Shown: one piece after another, positions 1 to 6,131 of the stretch | Numbering within the stretch: the stretch's first letter is position 1 | Layout: every line of letters starts with the position of its first letter | Assembly: GCA_023419515.1 (NCBI GenBank) | Contig: JAEZXW010000005.1 | Coordinates: 1-21,025 of the forward strand | From: Actinomycetes bacterium | Lineage (GTDB): Bacteria; Actinomycetota; Coriobacteriia; Coriobacteriales; JAEZXW01 | Reading direction: 5' to 3' | DNA: 21,025 bases | Made by a program: the position numbers and the translations under genes | The notes under the pieces: generated by a model | Told to the model about the DNA's origin: nothing | What the model saw: only the letters and a program-made list of their open reading frames with translations | Databases searched by the model: none

Positions 1-6
1 GTTTAA

Positions 7-468
7 ATGAGCAAGCATAAGCTCATCGCAAAAAATCGGGTGGCTCATCACGATTATCATATTGATGAAACCTTTGAAGCTGGTATTGTGCTGACGGGCA
101 CCGAGGTCAAAAGCCTGCGCGAGCGCAATTGTCAGATTACGGACGGGTTTTGCATCGTGCGTAAGGGCGAGTGCTTTTTGGTCAACGTGCATATCTCGCC
201 GTATTCGCACGGTAATATCGCAAACGTTGACCCTGATCGTCGTCGTAAACTGTTGTTGCATAAAAAACAGATTAGATATTTGGCGCAAAAGGTCGAGCAA
301 AAGGGCTTTTCGATTGTGCCTTTGACCATGTATTTTGATGAGAATAACCGCGTGAAGCTTTCTATAGGTGTTGGCCGCGGTAAAAAGCTCTATGACAAGC
401 GCGCTGATATGGCAAAGCGCGATACTGAGCGCGAGATTGCCCGTGCGATCAAAGAGCGGTATCGATGA
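7..468 (+). CDS. smpB: SsrA-binding protein SmpB
   Basis: SmpB binds tmRNA and delivers it to stalled ribosomes, where it occupies the decoding centre during trans-translation. The 153-residue length is normal for the family. Family landmarks are visible: an N-terminal stretch reading HHDYHIDETFEAGIVLTGTE followed by VKSLR, the ISPYSHGN segment, the RRRKLLLHKKQI block, and the C-terminal basic tail with GRGKKLYDKRADMAKRD that enters the mRNA channel. The ATG lies only 7 bases into the window, so its ribosome binding site is not visible. The stop overlaps the next start (ATGA). Its partner ssrA lies about 3 kb downstream on the same strand. Confidence 0.97.
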   Translation: MSKHKLIAKNRVAHHDYHIDETFEAGIVLTGTEVKSLRERNCQITDGFCIVRKGECFLVNVHISPYSHGNIANVDPDRRRKLLLHKKQIRYLAQKVEQKGFSIVPLTMYFDENNRVKLSIGVGRGKKLYDKRADMAKRDTEREIARAIKERYR

Positions 469-1466
469 CGCGATCATTGCCGCGTGCAGGGCGAGAGCAA
501 CTCGAAGGGCGGGGGCTGAACGCAGGGCAGGAGCATCTCGCAGGGCGCGAGGAAGAGCCGCGTTCGCTGACGAGCGGTGATGCGTTAGAAGCGGGTCGCT
601 TGCCCTCAGGTCGCTGGCAGCCATACCGCTTATTCATGTGCCGTTGGTTCGTGGTTATTGTCGCTGTTGCTCTCGTGGTGTTGGGGGCGCTCATCTGGGG
701 TGTACTTCATCAGCCGAGCAAGACCCCTCAGCTCAAAGCATATGTGGCAGGGGATGCCGTGGGCTTTTCTCAGTCGGTGGCAAAAAGCCCTTATCGGTAT
801 GTGGCGCTGACCGATTTTGCCGATCTCAACGCCGCCGCCTATACTGATCCGCGTGACACTCGTGACCTTGAGCTCATTGATCGGGTGGCGCGGGCGTTTT
901 CGATCGGGGAATACTTGCGCGGCAAGGTGGTATCAACGCCGTGGGGAAACCTCTGGGCGAATCTCTCAACTGGTGGCGTGATTTGCTACACCTTTGATTT
1001 GACTCCGCAAACGAGGATGCTGTTAGCTCAAGAAGCTCCTGCTGGGGTTGTTATATCGACAGACACTGGTGATAAACGTAAAGCCTTGGCAGATGTGTTG
1101 CCTAGCTCAACACATGCAGCGCTGTTAACAGCACAGGTTAGTGCCGATAAACGCGATGAAACCCTGGTACGTATTCTCATTGATGAACAACATCTGGTTG
1201 AGCGCGCTCAGGATCTTGGACGCTATCGGGTGAACGCTGAGGATACTGCTCAGGTGAGTTATGCCGGGGTGGCATTTGTTGAGCTAGCGCCCGCGAGCCA
1301 AGGGGGTAGCGCAGCCCGCGACAGCGCGCGTGGCGAGCGCTGGGTGTACTGGCGTCTTGATTCTCGTGTGAGTCAGGATGGCAAGGCTGCAATCGTGCTT
1401 GCGGTATCTCAGGATGATGTAGTGGTCACCAAGATCGCCGAGTTGCTCGCGGCCCGCGACCGCTAG
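465..1466 (+). CDS. Hypothetical single-pass membrane protein
   Basis: I do not recognise this 333-residue protein. The start overlaps the smpB stop in an ATGA arrangement, so translational coupling is likely. Residues 1-57 are a hydrophilic, Gly/Arg/Glu-rich segment built largely from an 18-bp tandem repeat; residues 61-82 form one strong transmembrane helix (FVVIVAVALVVLGALIWGVL); the remaining 250 residues look globular, without cysteine clusters or an obvious catalytic motif. By the positive-inside rule (Arg/Cys before the helix) the large domain is probably outside the membrane. An internal ATG at 636 would give a protein starting right at the helix, more typical of a membrane anchor, but no good ribosome binding site precedes it. 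Its function is unknown. Its 3' end also runs into a repeat array. Confidence 0.65.
   Translation: MTRSLPRAGREQLEGRGLNAGQEHLAGREEEPRSLTSGDALEAGRLPSGRWQPYRLFMCRWFVVIVAVALVVLGALIWGVLHQPSKTPQLKAYVAGDAVGFSQSVAKSPYRYVALTDFADLNAAAYTDPRDTRDLELIDRVARAFSIGEYLRGKVVSTPWGNLWANLSTGGVICYTFDLTPQTRMLLAQEAPAGVVISTDTGDKRKALADVLPSSTHAALLTAQVSADKRDETLVRILIDEQHLVERAQDLGRYRVNAEDTAQVSYAGVAFVELAPASQGGSAARDSARGERWVYWRLDSRVSQDGKAAIVLAVSQDDVVVTKIAELLAARDR
488..559 (+). repeat. Degenerate 18-bp tandem repeat, 4 units
   Basis: Four consecutive 18-base units, each starting AGGGC, can be laid out at 488, 506, 524 and 542. Unit 1 is AGGGCGAGAGCAACTCGA and unit 3 is AGGGCAGGAGCATCTCGC. Because 18 is a multiple of three, the frame of the overlapping gene reads a hexapeptide repeat (AGREQL, EGRGLN, AGQEHL, AGREEE). 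It lies within the doubtful N-terminal part of the unrecognised protein. Confidence 0.6.
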
Positions 1467-1472
1467 GGTGCT

Positions 1473-1544
1473 CATGATCACCAACATGTCTGTGACCACG
1501 AGAGTGTCCATGATCACCAGCGCACTCGTGATCGTGAGCGCGCT
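1473..1544. repeat. Degenerate 18-bp tandem repeat, 4 units
   Basis: Four 18-base units begin at 1473, 1491, 1509 and 1527; units 1 and 3 are CATGATCACCAACATGTC and CATGATCACCAGCGCACT. A weaker unit at 1455-1472 spans the stop codon of the upstream gene. Immediately after the array, CTAGAGCAC occurs twice (from 1552 and from 1567-1568), the second copy covering the yaaA stop codon. The array fills the gap between two convergent genes. No T-rich terminator is visible here. Confidence 0.55.
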
Positions 1545-1566
1545 CAGCACCTAGAGCACTAAACGT

Positions 1567-2364
1567 CTAGAGCACAGGGTTTTTGCACAAAAAGACAAGG
1601 CGCTCGTCGTTGCTTTGCGCTGGCACAAAGCTAAAGCCCAGGGCATCAAAATCCTTCAGCTCATCAACAGTCGCTGCTTTACTGAGCGCGATATAGCGCG
1701 CCATGGCTCCACGTGCCATTTTTGCCCAGGTGCTCTGAATCATGGTTTTCCCCTTGTGCACCGAGTAAAAATCACATTGCACAATCTTGGTTGTGGGGCT
1801 TACCTTGCCAATCACAAGCTTGGAATACTCTGCAGAAGCGATGTTGATGATGAGACCTTCGGCCTCCTCATCGATTTGTTTGGCAACCTTATCCGCCCAA
1901 AAGGCATAAGGGTTTTTGCCGTCGATTTTGACCTTGCTCGTAAAGTCCATGCGATGCGGCAGGATTGCATCCTGAGGTTTGAGCAGGCCAAAGGTTGCAT
2001 CAATCGTGCAGAGCGTTTGGTCGAGGTGCTGCCAGCTCGCCGCATCTAGGCTCTTGGCATCACAATAGTGATAAGCAATACCGTCAAAGGCAATATATGC
2101 TGGGAGTGCCTCAGGATCGCTCGTTGCGTCAGGAGTGAAGAGGCTCCAGTTTGCAACCGCGTCAGCCGCAACATTTTGTCCAACCTTGAGCGCTGCTGCC
2201 ATATCGAGGGTGTCAAGTGATGTCATGACGTCCATGACTTCACTTGCCTCGGCCAAAAATCGAGGAGCATGCAGGCTCGTTGTCGCTTCGATGTGTGCGA
2301 TATCGGCAGGATCAAGCTGGCTTTTGGTTCGCATCTTTTTGGCGGGAGAGAGAATGGCTTTCAT
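1567..2364 (-). CDS. yaaA: Peroxide stress protein YaaA (UPF0246)
   Basis: YaaA-family proteins protect against hydrogen peroxide by limiting free intracellular iron; E. coli YaaA is controlled by OxyR. The 265-residue protein opens with the family signature MKAILSPAKKM and retains the central ANLKIASAEYSK-like block as INIASAEYSKLV, followed by KVSPTTKIVQCDFYSVHKGK. Its length matches the family (about 255-260). A strong Shine-Dalgarno AAAGGAG sits about 6 bases before the ATG. It is the downstream gene of a likely minus-strand pair with the patatin-like gene, 131 bp apart. Identification to family is firm; the exact physiological role in this organism is inferred. Confidence 0.93.
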   Translation of the reverse strand: MKAILSPAKKMRTKSQLDPADIAHIEATTSLHAPRFLAEASEVMDVMTSLDTLDMAAALKVGQNVAADAVANWSLFTPDATSDPEALPAYIAFDGIAYHYCDAKSLDAASWQHLDQTLCTIDATFGLLKPQDAILPHRMDFTSKVKIDGKNPYAFWADKVAKQIDEEAEGLIINIASAEYSKLVIGKVSPTTKIVQCDFYSVHKGKTMIQSTWAKMARGAMARYIALSKAATVDELKDFDALGFSFVPAQSNDERLVFLCKNPVL

Positions 2365-2409
2365 GAGAGCTCCTTTGATGGCGTGAGTGAATGGGGTGTT
2401 GGTGGGTAG

Positions 2410-2510
2410 GCGGTCGTTCCTTACGAGCGGATGTGTCTTGCTGGCGGCTGTTGCTTACGAGCCCCTATCGGCGGCCGCTCCTTGCGAGCTGTCCCTTACG
2501 AGCGGTCGCC
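2410..2510. repeat. Degenerate 17-bp tandem repeat across a gene end
   Basis: Units of 17 bases beginning GCGG and ending TTACGA or similar start at 2410, 2427, 2444 and 2471, with a 10-base and a shortened 14-base unit between and after. The best units are GCGGTCGTTCCTTACGA and GCGGCTGTTGCTTACGA. The last TTACGAGCGGTCGCC copy contains the stop codon of the minus-strand patatin-like gene, so the array looks like repeated duplication of that gene's last codons plus stop into the gap before yaaA. Confidence 0.5.
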
Positions 2511-3353
2511 TTTCCCAAGATACGCGCGTAGGTCGCCAAGTTTTTGCGTAGCAACGCGGCGCCCCTCGATGTAGGAGTGCAAGAGTGACTCACCACTCGG
2601 GCGCACGAGTTTGACCTCGTTTGATTCTTCGGGGCAAAAGACAAAAACCTCGCCCCGTTTTTCCTGGGCAAAGATTTGGCTTCGCATGAGGTTATAGCGT
2701 TCAGGCTGCCAGTAGAGCAAGTCCAAAAACGCTTGGTTGTTGCCGTAGGTGCGCTTAACCAGTGGCGTGACGGCATCTGAGTCTTTGACGTAGCTGCGTG
2801 GGCGGGTCATAACCACGACAACACGATCAGCCCCATCGGCAAGAGCGCGCTCGACAGGGATGTTTTCGGAGTAACCACCATCAACGTAGGTGGAGCCGTT
2901 GATCTCGACCTCCTGGCAGATGGTCAGCAGGGCGCTCGTAGCAGAAAGAGCAGCAGCATCCTCGGGCAACTTCTTGATTTCGAGTGCGATGCCAGCTGCT
3001 TTGTCGACGTCGGTTGCCACAGCAATGAGGTGGGTTTTGCTCGCGTGAAAAGTGTCGTAATCAAAAGGGTCGATACTGTTTTGCACGGTATCGAGCAAAA
3101 ACTCCTGGCCAAAGACGCTGCCGGTTTTGATGAGTGAGCTCAAGCCTGCAAAGCGGCTATCATCTCGAAACGCGAGGTTAATGCGGTTGGTGCGCCCTGG
3201 CTGGCGAGAGACGTACGATGCGCCGACCAGCGCACCTGCCGAAACACCATAAACAACGTCAACCTCGATGTTGTGTTCGAGAAGGATGTCGCAAACGCCA
3301 GCGCTGAATTGCGCACGATACGCGCCGCCTTCGAGAACGAGTGCTGTGGTCAT
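2496..3353 (-). CDS. Patatin-like phospholipase, YjjU type
   Basis: Patatin-like enzymes are serine acyl hydrolases with a Ser-Asp dyad. The 285-residue protein carries the nucleophile elbow GVSAG (Ser38) and the catalytic aspartate in DGG (Asp158), with an oxyanion-type loop LEGGAYRA near residues 7-14. The C-terminal part (from about residue 210, LLYWQPERYNLMRSQIF onward to VFCPEES) resembles the extra domain found in E. coli YjjU-like proteins, so the whole architecture fits that subfamily. No signal peptide or membrane helix is seen, so it is probably cytoplasmic or peripherally bound to membrane. The ATG follows AGAAAGG at good spacing. Substrate is unknown; lipid or lysophospholipid hydrolysis is inferred from the family. 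Confidence 0.9.
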   Translation of the reverse strand: MTTALVLEGGAYRAQFSAGVCDILLEHNIEVDVVYGVSAGALVGASYVSRQPGRTNRINLAFRDDSRFAGLSSLIKTGSVFGQEFLLDTVQNSIDPFDYDTFHASKTHLIAVATDVDKAAGIALEIKKLPEDAAALSATSALLTICQEVEINGSTYVDGGYSENIPVERALADGADRVVVVMTRPRSYVKDSDAVTPLVKRTYGNNQAFLDLLYWQPERYNLMRSQIFAQEKRGEVFVFCPEESNEVKLVRPSGESLLHSYIEGRRVATQKLGDLRAYLGKGDRS

Positions 3354-3380
3354 GATTGCCTTTCTTGCGGTGGTTTGTTT

Positions 3381-3389
3381 TGCTATGAT
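3381..3389 (+). promoter_or_regulatory. Candidate extended -10 promoter for ssrA
   Basis: TGCTATGAT is an extended -10 element (TATGAT at 3384-3389). The hexamer 17 bases upstream (TTTCTT) is a poor -35, which suits an extended -10. Transcription would start near 3396, leaving a leader of about 43 bases that RNase P would remove to make the mature tmRNA 5' end. The overlapping minus-strand hexamer TATCAT could serve the divergent patatin-like gene. Confidence 0.4.
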
Positions 3390-3438
3390 ACCCGTCTTGG
3401 ATTATTGTGTGTCCAGATGAACCTTGAGATATGTATAT

Positions 3439-3796
3439 GGGGCCGACTGGTTTCGACATGGTAGTGTTGAGAAAGTAAGCAAGCCGTGGTCGCCTTGCCA
3501 CGTAAAACAGGGGCACCTTTTAAAATTAACTGGCAAGAATGAACTTGCTCTCGCTGCTTAATTAATGCACGCGACGCTTTGCTGATATGTGATCTCGATA
3601 GCAGCACAAGCGCCATTTTTAGAGATCTGCGCGCGGATAAGATCAGGCGATCCGCGCTAAGTTTTAGGTCTGATTGCTGTGAGGGCAGTGCCCGCTGTTG
3701 CGCCAACCTTCACAAAAGATTAAGCAAGAGCTGAGCTTGGAGAAAGCTTTCAGGACGCTAGCTTGGACCGGAGTTCGATTCTCCGCGGCTCCACCA
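3439..3796 (+). ncRNA. ssrA: tmRNA (transfer-messenger RNA)
   Basis: The 358-base molecule rescues stalled ribosomes together with SmpB by acting first as alanyl-tRNA and then as a short mRNA that adds a degradation tag. The 5' end GGGGCCGACTGGTTTCGACA pairs with the 3' end CGGCTCC to form the 7-bp acceptor stem (one G-U pair), and the T arm GGACCGGAGTTCGATTCTCC plus encoded CCA are present. The tag reading frame runs 3532-3558 and stops at TAA 3559-3561, encoding GKNELALAA, so the full tag would be A-GKNELALAA. This is a one-piece, non-permuted tmRNA. The smpB gene lies upstream on the same strand. Confidence 0.97.
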
Positions 3797-3811
3797 ATTT
3801 GATGATAATCT

Positions 3812-3849
3812 GCCCTTCAGAACGCTCAATTGCTCCGAAGGGCTTTTTT
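3812..3849 (+). terminator. Rho-independent terminator of ssrA
   Basis: GCCCTTC at 3812-3818 pairs with GAAGGGC at 3837-3843, and is followed by TTTTTT. It starts 16 bases after the CCA end of tmRNA. Confidence 0.8.
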
Positions 3850-3895
3850 GTGGCTTAAAGGGTGTAAGGCGATGAATGTTAGGCAATCTTGTTAG

Positions 3896-3979
3896 ATGCG
3901 TGTAAGGTGTACGCTAGCAACACGCATGGGTAGTAAATGAATGTCCGAAGTTATTGCTACTATCAATGGCGCATTCATT
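3896..3979. promoter_or_regulatory. Two inverted repeats upstream of the methyltransferase
   Basis: ATGCGTGT at 3896-3903 is mirrored by ACACGCAT at 3920-3927, and AATGAATG at 3936-3943 is mirrored by CATTCATT at 3972-3979. Both are perfect 8-bp arms in the only gap before the restriction-modification genes. They may be operator sites or transcript hairpins controlling methyltransferase expression. No clear promoter hexamers were found. Confidence 0.3.
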
Positions 3980-4027
3980 GAATATGAGACTCTGGTGAGG
4001 AGGGTAGACATCCTATGGAACATATAA
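3941..4027 (+). CDS. Possible 28-residue leader peptide
   Basis: A short open frame starts at ATG 3941, ends at TAA 4025-4027 and overlaps the methyltransferase start by 13 bases. Its product (MSEVIATINGAFIEYETLVR followed by RVDILWNI) has a protein-like composition. Translation through it would cross the GGAGG Shine-Dalgarno of the methyltransferase, so it could couple or tune that gene. Its own ribosome binding site is weak. It may equally be chance or the stub of a longer lost gene. Confidence 0.25.
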   Translation: MSEVIATINGAFIEYETLVRRVDILWNI

Positions 4028-5016
4028 CTTGCATTGAGCTTTTTGCTGGTGCAGGAGGTCTTGCCCTCGGTCTTGAGCAAGCTGGTATGAAGGGCGTTGC
4101 GTTTGTCGAGTTTGATCACGCTGCCTGTGAGACGCTTCGCGAGAACCGCCCAAACTGGAATGTAATCGAGAGCGATATTCATCACGTGAGCTTTGAGCAC
4201 TATCGCGGCAAAGTTGATCTCGTAAGCGGTGGCGCTCCCTGCCAGGCATTTTCTTATGCCGGGAAAAGATTAGGCTTTGGTGATACGCGTGGTACGTTAT
4301 TTGCCGAGTTTGCGCGATGCGTTAAAGAGGCATCGCCCAAGATGTTTTTGTTTGAAAACGTCAGGGGTCTTTTAAGTCATGACGAAGGCCGCACTTTCAA
4401 TACGATCAAGCATGAACTTGACGAGTTGGGTTACACCACCCAGCATTGCATCTTGAATGCCTGTTACTTTGGTGTCGGTCAAAAACGTGAGCGCCTCATT
4501 ATCATCGGCATTCGTAACGACTTGGTGGACAAGGTTTCGTTTGAATTTCCTCAGCCAAGTGAAACCTGGACAACGTTAAGAGAAGCGCTTGCAGGCGTAC
4601 CAGATAGTCCATATCAGCCATATAGCGAGAAAAAGCGTCAGGTGATGGCACTCGTGCCTCCCGGTGGATGCTGGGTTGATCTCCCTGATGATGTGGCTCA
4701 AGAGTACATGGGTAAGAGTTATTTTTCTGGCGGCGGGCGCCGTGGAATGGCGCGGCGTATCGCGTGGGATGAGCCGTGTCTGACTTTAACAACATCACCA
4801 TCTCAAAAGCAAACGGAACGCTGTCATCCCGATGAAACTCGTCCGTTTACGGTGCGCGAGTATGCTCGCATCCAGAGCTTTCCAGATGAATGGCAGTTTA
4901 AGGGCACAATCAGTGATCAATATAAGCAGATAGGCAATGCTGTGCCCGTGGAGCTCGCTCGTCGTGTCGGCGTGGAGATAGTTCGTGCGCTCGAAGCCGT
5001 GATCGCAGCTGAATGA
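4015..5016 (+). CDS. DNA (cytosine-5-)-methyltransferase, type II
   Basis: This enzyme transfers a methyl group from S-adenosylmethionine to carbon 5 of cytosine and so protects host DNA from the neighbouring endonuclease. All main C5 motifs are present in order in 333 residues: motif I ELFAGAGGLALG (residues 8-19), motif IV GGAPCQAFS with catalytic Cys76, motif VI ENVRG (114-118), motif VIII QKRERLIIIG (156-165), a short target-recognition region, motif IX around the TLTTSPSQKQ to REYARIQSFP stretch, and motif X QIGNAVPVELA. The length is like M.HhaI or M.HaeIII. The GGAGG ribosome binding site lies about 11 bases from the ATG. The partner gene suggests recognition of GGNCC; that is inference from the endonuclease family, not read from this protein. 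Confidence 0.95.
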   Translation: MEHITCIELFAGAGGLALGLEQAGMKGVAFVEFDHAACETLRENRPNWNVIESDIHHVSFEHYRGKVDLVSGGAPCQAFSYAGKRLGFGDTRGTLFAEFARCVKEASPKMFLFENVRGLLSHDEGRTFNTIKHELDELGYTTQHCILNACYFGVGQKRERLIIIGIRNDLVDKVSFEFPQPSETWTTLREALAGVPDSPYQPYSEKKRQVMALVPPGGCWVDLPDDVAQEYMGKSYFSGGGRRGMARRIAWDEPCLTLTTSPSQKQTERCHPDETRPFTVREYARIQSFPDEWQFKGTISDQYKQIGNAVPVELARRVGVEIVRALEAVIAAE

Positions 5017-5026
5017 GGTGAGCGAT

Positions 5027-5899
5027 ATGGATTGGAATATAGACTTCATTTCGTGCGAAGATTTCAAGCAGCACGTTCAGAATACCATCGTGCATTATGG
5101 TGAGAAATTAGAGCCATATGATATTAAGAAGTTTAATAACAATACAATCGATCCTATCAAGATGATTTTCGACAAGGCTGTTTATGGCGAGGACTGGTCA
5201 ACCCTTATCTCCAATGAAATTTTCCGTCAGCGAGATAAGTCAAATACAAACGAAATCGGCTATTTTCACCAACGCTTGTTTGAATTTATTGATAACTGCT
5301 CTGTGCCGAAAAATGGAGCAGAGGGTGGTTGGGATGTTGTTTACGATGTCCCACAGGGCTATACGCTCGATGATGGCAGTGTTGTTCATAAAATATATGT
5401 TGAGATGAAAAACAAGCACAACACGATGAACTCATCTTCATCGAGTAAGACTTACATCAAGATGCAAAATCAGCTTTTGCATGACGATAGCTGCGCATGC
5501 TTTCTTGTTGAAGCGATCGCGCGCCGAACGCAAAATATTGTTTGGAAAAATACCATTGACCAGCAAAAGGTTTCACACAAGCTCATTAGGCGCGTGAGCA
5601 TCGATAAGTTTTACGAGATTGTAACCGGACAACCTGATGCTTTTTTCAAAATTTGTATGGCGCTTCCTCATGTGGTTGAAGAGGTGCTGCAAGAAAGCGG
5701 CAATGCGGTTGAAACGCCCCAAGATACGGTTTACATCGAGCTACAAGAAAAGGCGAAAGAGTTCGATGGTGTTTCTGAAGACATGGCAATGATTCTGTCG
5801 ATGTATATGCTCGGGTTTCATTCGTACAATGGCTTTGAGGCAACGAACACAGGATTTGAAGCTAGCGAGGGGAGACTCCTCAGTGGCTGCGTCGAGTGA
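5027..5899 (+). CDS. Type II restriction endonuclease, Eco47II/Sau96I family
   Basis: The protein cuts unmethylated DNA and forms a pair with the preceding methyltransferase. The central block, with IYVEMKNKHNTMNSSSSSKT, YIKMQNQLL and later RRVSIDKFYEIVTG, is characteristic of the Eco47II/Sau96I family, whose characterised members recognise GGNCC. A PD-(D/E)xK type site can be laid out as Asp103 (GWDVV) and Glu126-x-Lys128 (VEMKNK). I chose ATG 5027, six bases after GAGGTG; a GTG at 5018 in the same frame would add three residues. The gene starts 10 bases after the methyltransferase stop. The C-terminus from about residue 230 is longer than I expect for the family and ends with the semi-repetitive NGFEATNTGFEAS. 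Base composition is visibly more AT-rich than in flanking genes, which fits horizontal acquisition. Confidence 0.85.
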   Translation: MDWNIDFISCEDFKQHVQNTIVHYGEKLEPYDIKKFNNNTIDPIKMIFDKAVYGEDWSTLISNEIFRQRDKSNTNEIGYFHQRLFEFIDNCSVPKNGAEGGWDVVYDVPQGYTLDDGSVVHKIYVEMKNKHNTMNSSSSSKTYIKMQNQLLHDDSCACFLVEAIARRTQNIVWKNTIDQQKVSHKLIRRVSIDKFYEIVTGQPDAFFKICMALPHVVEEVLQESGNAVETPQDTVYIELQEKAKEFDGVSEDMAMILSMYMLGFHSYNGFEATNTGFEASEGRLLSGCVE

Positions 5900-5900
5900 C

Positions 5901-5966
5901 ACGCAGATCGGCTGGCTCAAGGAGAAGGGGGCTTGATACTACCTGGGCGAAAACGGGGTGATGCAG
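5901..5966 (+). pseudogene. Remnant of a cell-wall-binding (choline-binding-like) repeat
   Basis: Read from 5901, the sequence gives TQIGWLKEKGA, a TGA stop, then YYLGENGVMQ and a TAG stop. This matches the cell-wall/choline-binding repeat pattern (GW...GxWYYL...NGxMxTGW) with the expected Trp codon TGG turned into TGA at 5934-5936. Such repeats occur in arrays at the ends of secreted hydrolases and adhesins, so a single broken copy just after the endonuclease looks like the remnant of a lost or interrupted surface-protein gene. No start codon, signal peptide or second copy was found. Confidence 0.5.
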
Positions 5967-5981
5967 TAGGGTGTCCGCGGC

Positions 5982-6007
5982 AAAGCGCTTGCAGTAAAGC
6001 GCTTGCA
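5982..6007. repeat. Tandem 14-bp repeat with AAGCGCTT palindromes
   Basis: AAAGCGCTTGCA occurs at 5982-5993 and again at 5996-6007. Each copy contains the 8-bp palindrome AAGCGCTT, which recurs at 6032-6039 in the left arm of the hairpin downstream. Confidence 0.5.
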
Positions 6008-6030
6008 ACAAATTCATCAATCGTTTAATC

Positions 6031-6060
6031 CAAGCGCTTCATCACCTGATGGGGCGCTTG
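6031..6060 (+). terminator. Stem-loop, probable terminator ahead of murI
   Basis: CAAGCGC (6031-6037) pairs with GCGCTTG (6054-6060), and inside CATC pairs with GATG across an ACCT loop. The following ATTTGT is only weakly T-rich. It would separate the restriction-modification region from the murI cluster. Confidence 0.45.
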
Positions 6061-6131
6061 ATTTGTGGTGGGGTATGATTACAGACATGCTTCAGGTGCT
6101 TCGGCGTGCTTGAGGCGATCGTTTAGTTCAA

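Noticed and set aside
1284..1550. Minus-strand 88-codon frame with a Leu/Val/Thr hexapeptide repeat
   Set aside because: The repeat peptide is a by-product of the 18-bp DNA array, and the frame otherwise lies antisense to the coding gene.
1615..2049. 144-codon plus-strand frame opposite yaaA
   Set aside because: It is entirely antisense to a well-supported yaaA and shows no independent features.
5971..5990. TCCGCGGC near 5974 as a possible attachment-site copy of the tmRNA 3' end
   Set aside because: Only eight bases match the T arm of ssrA, and the neighbouring bases and CCA end do not. This is too short to call a direct repeat.
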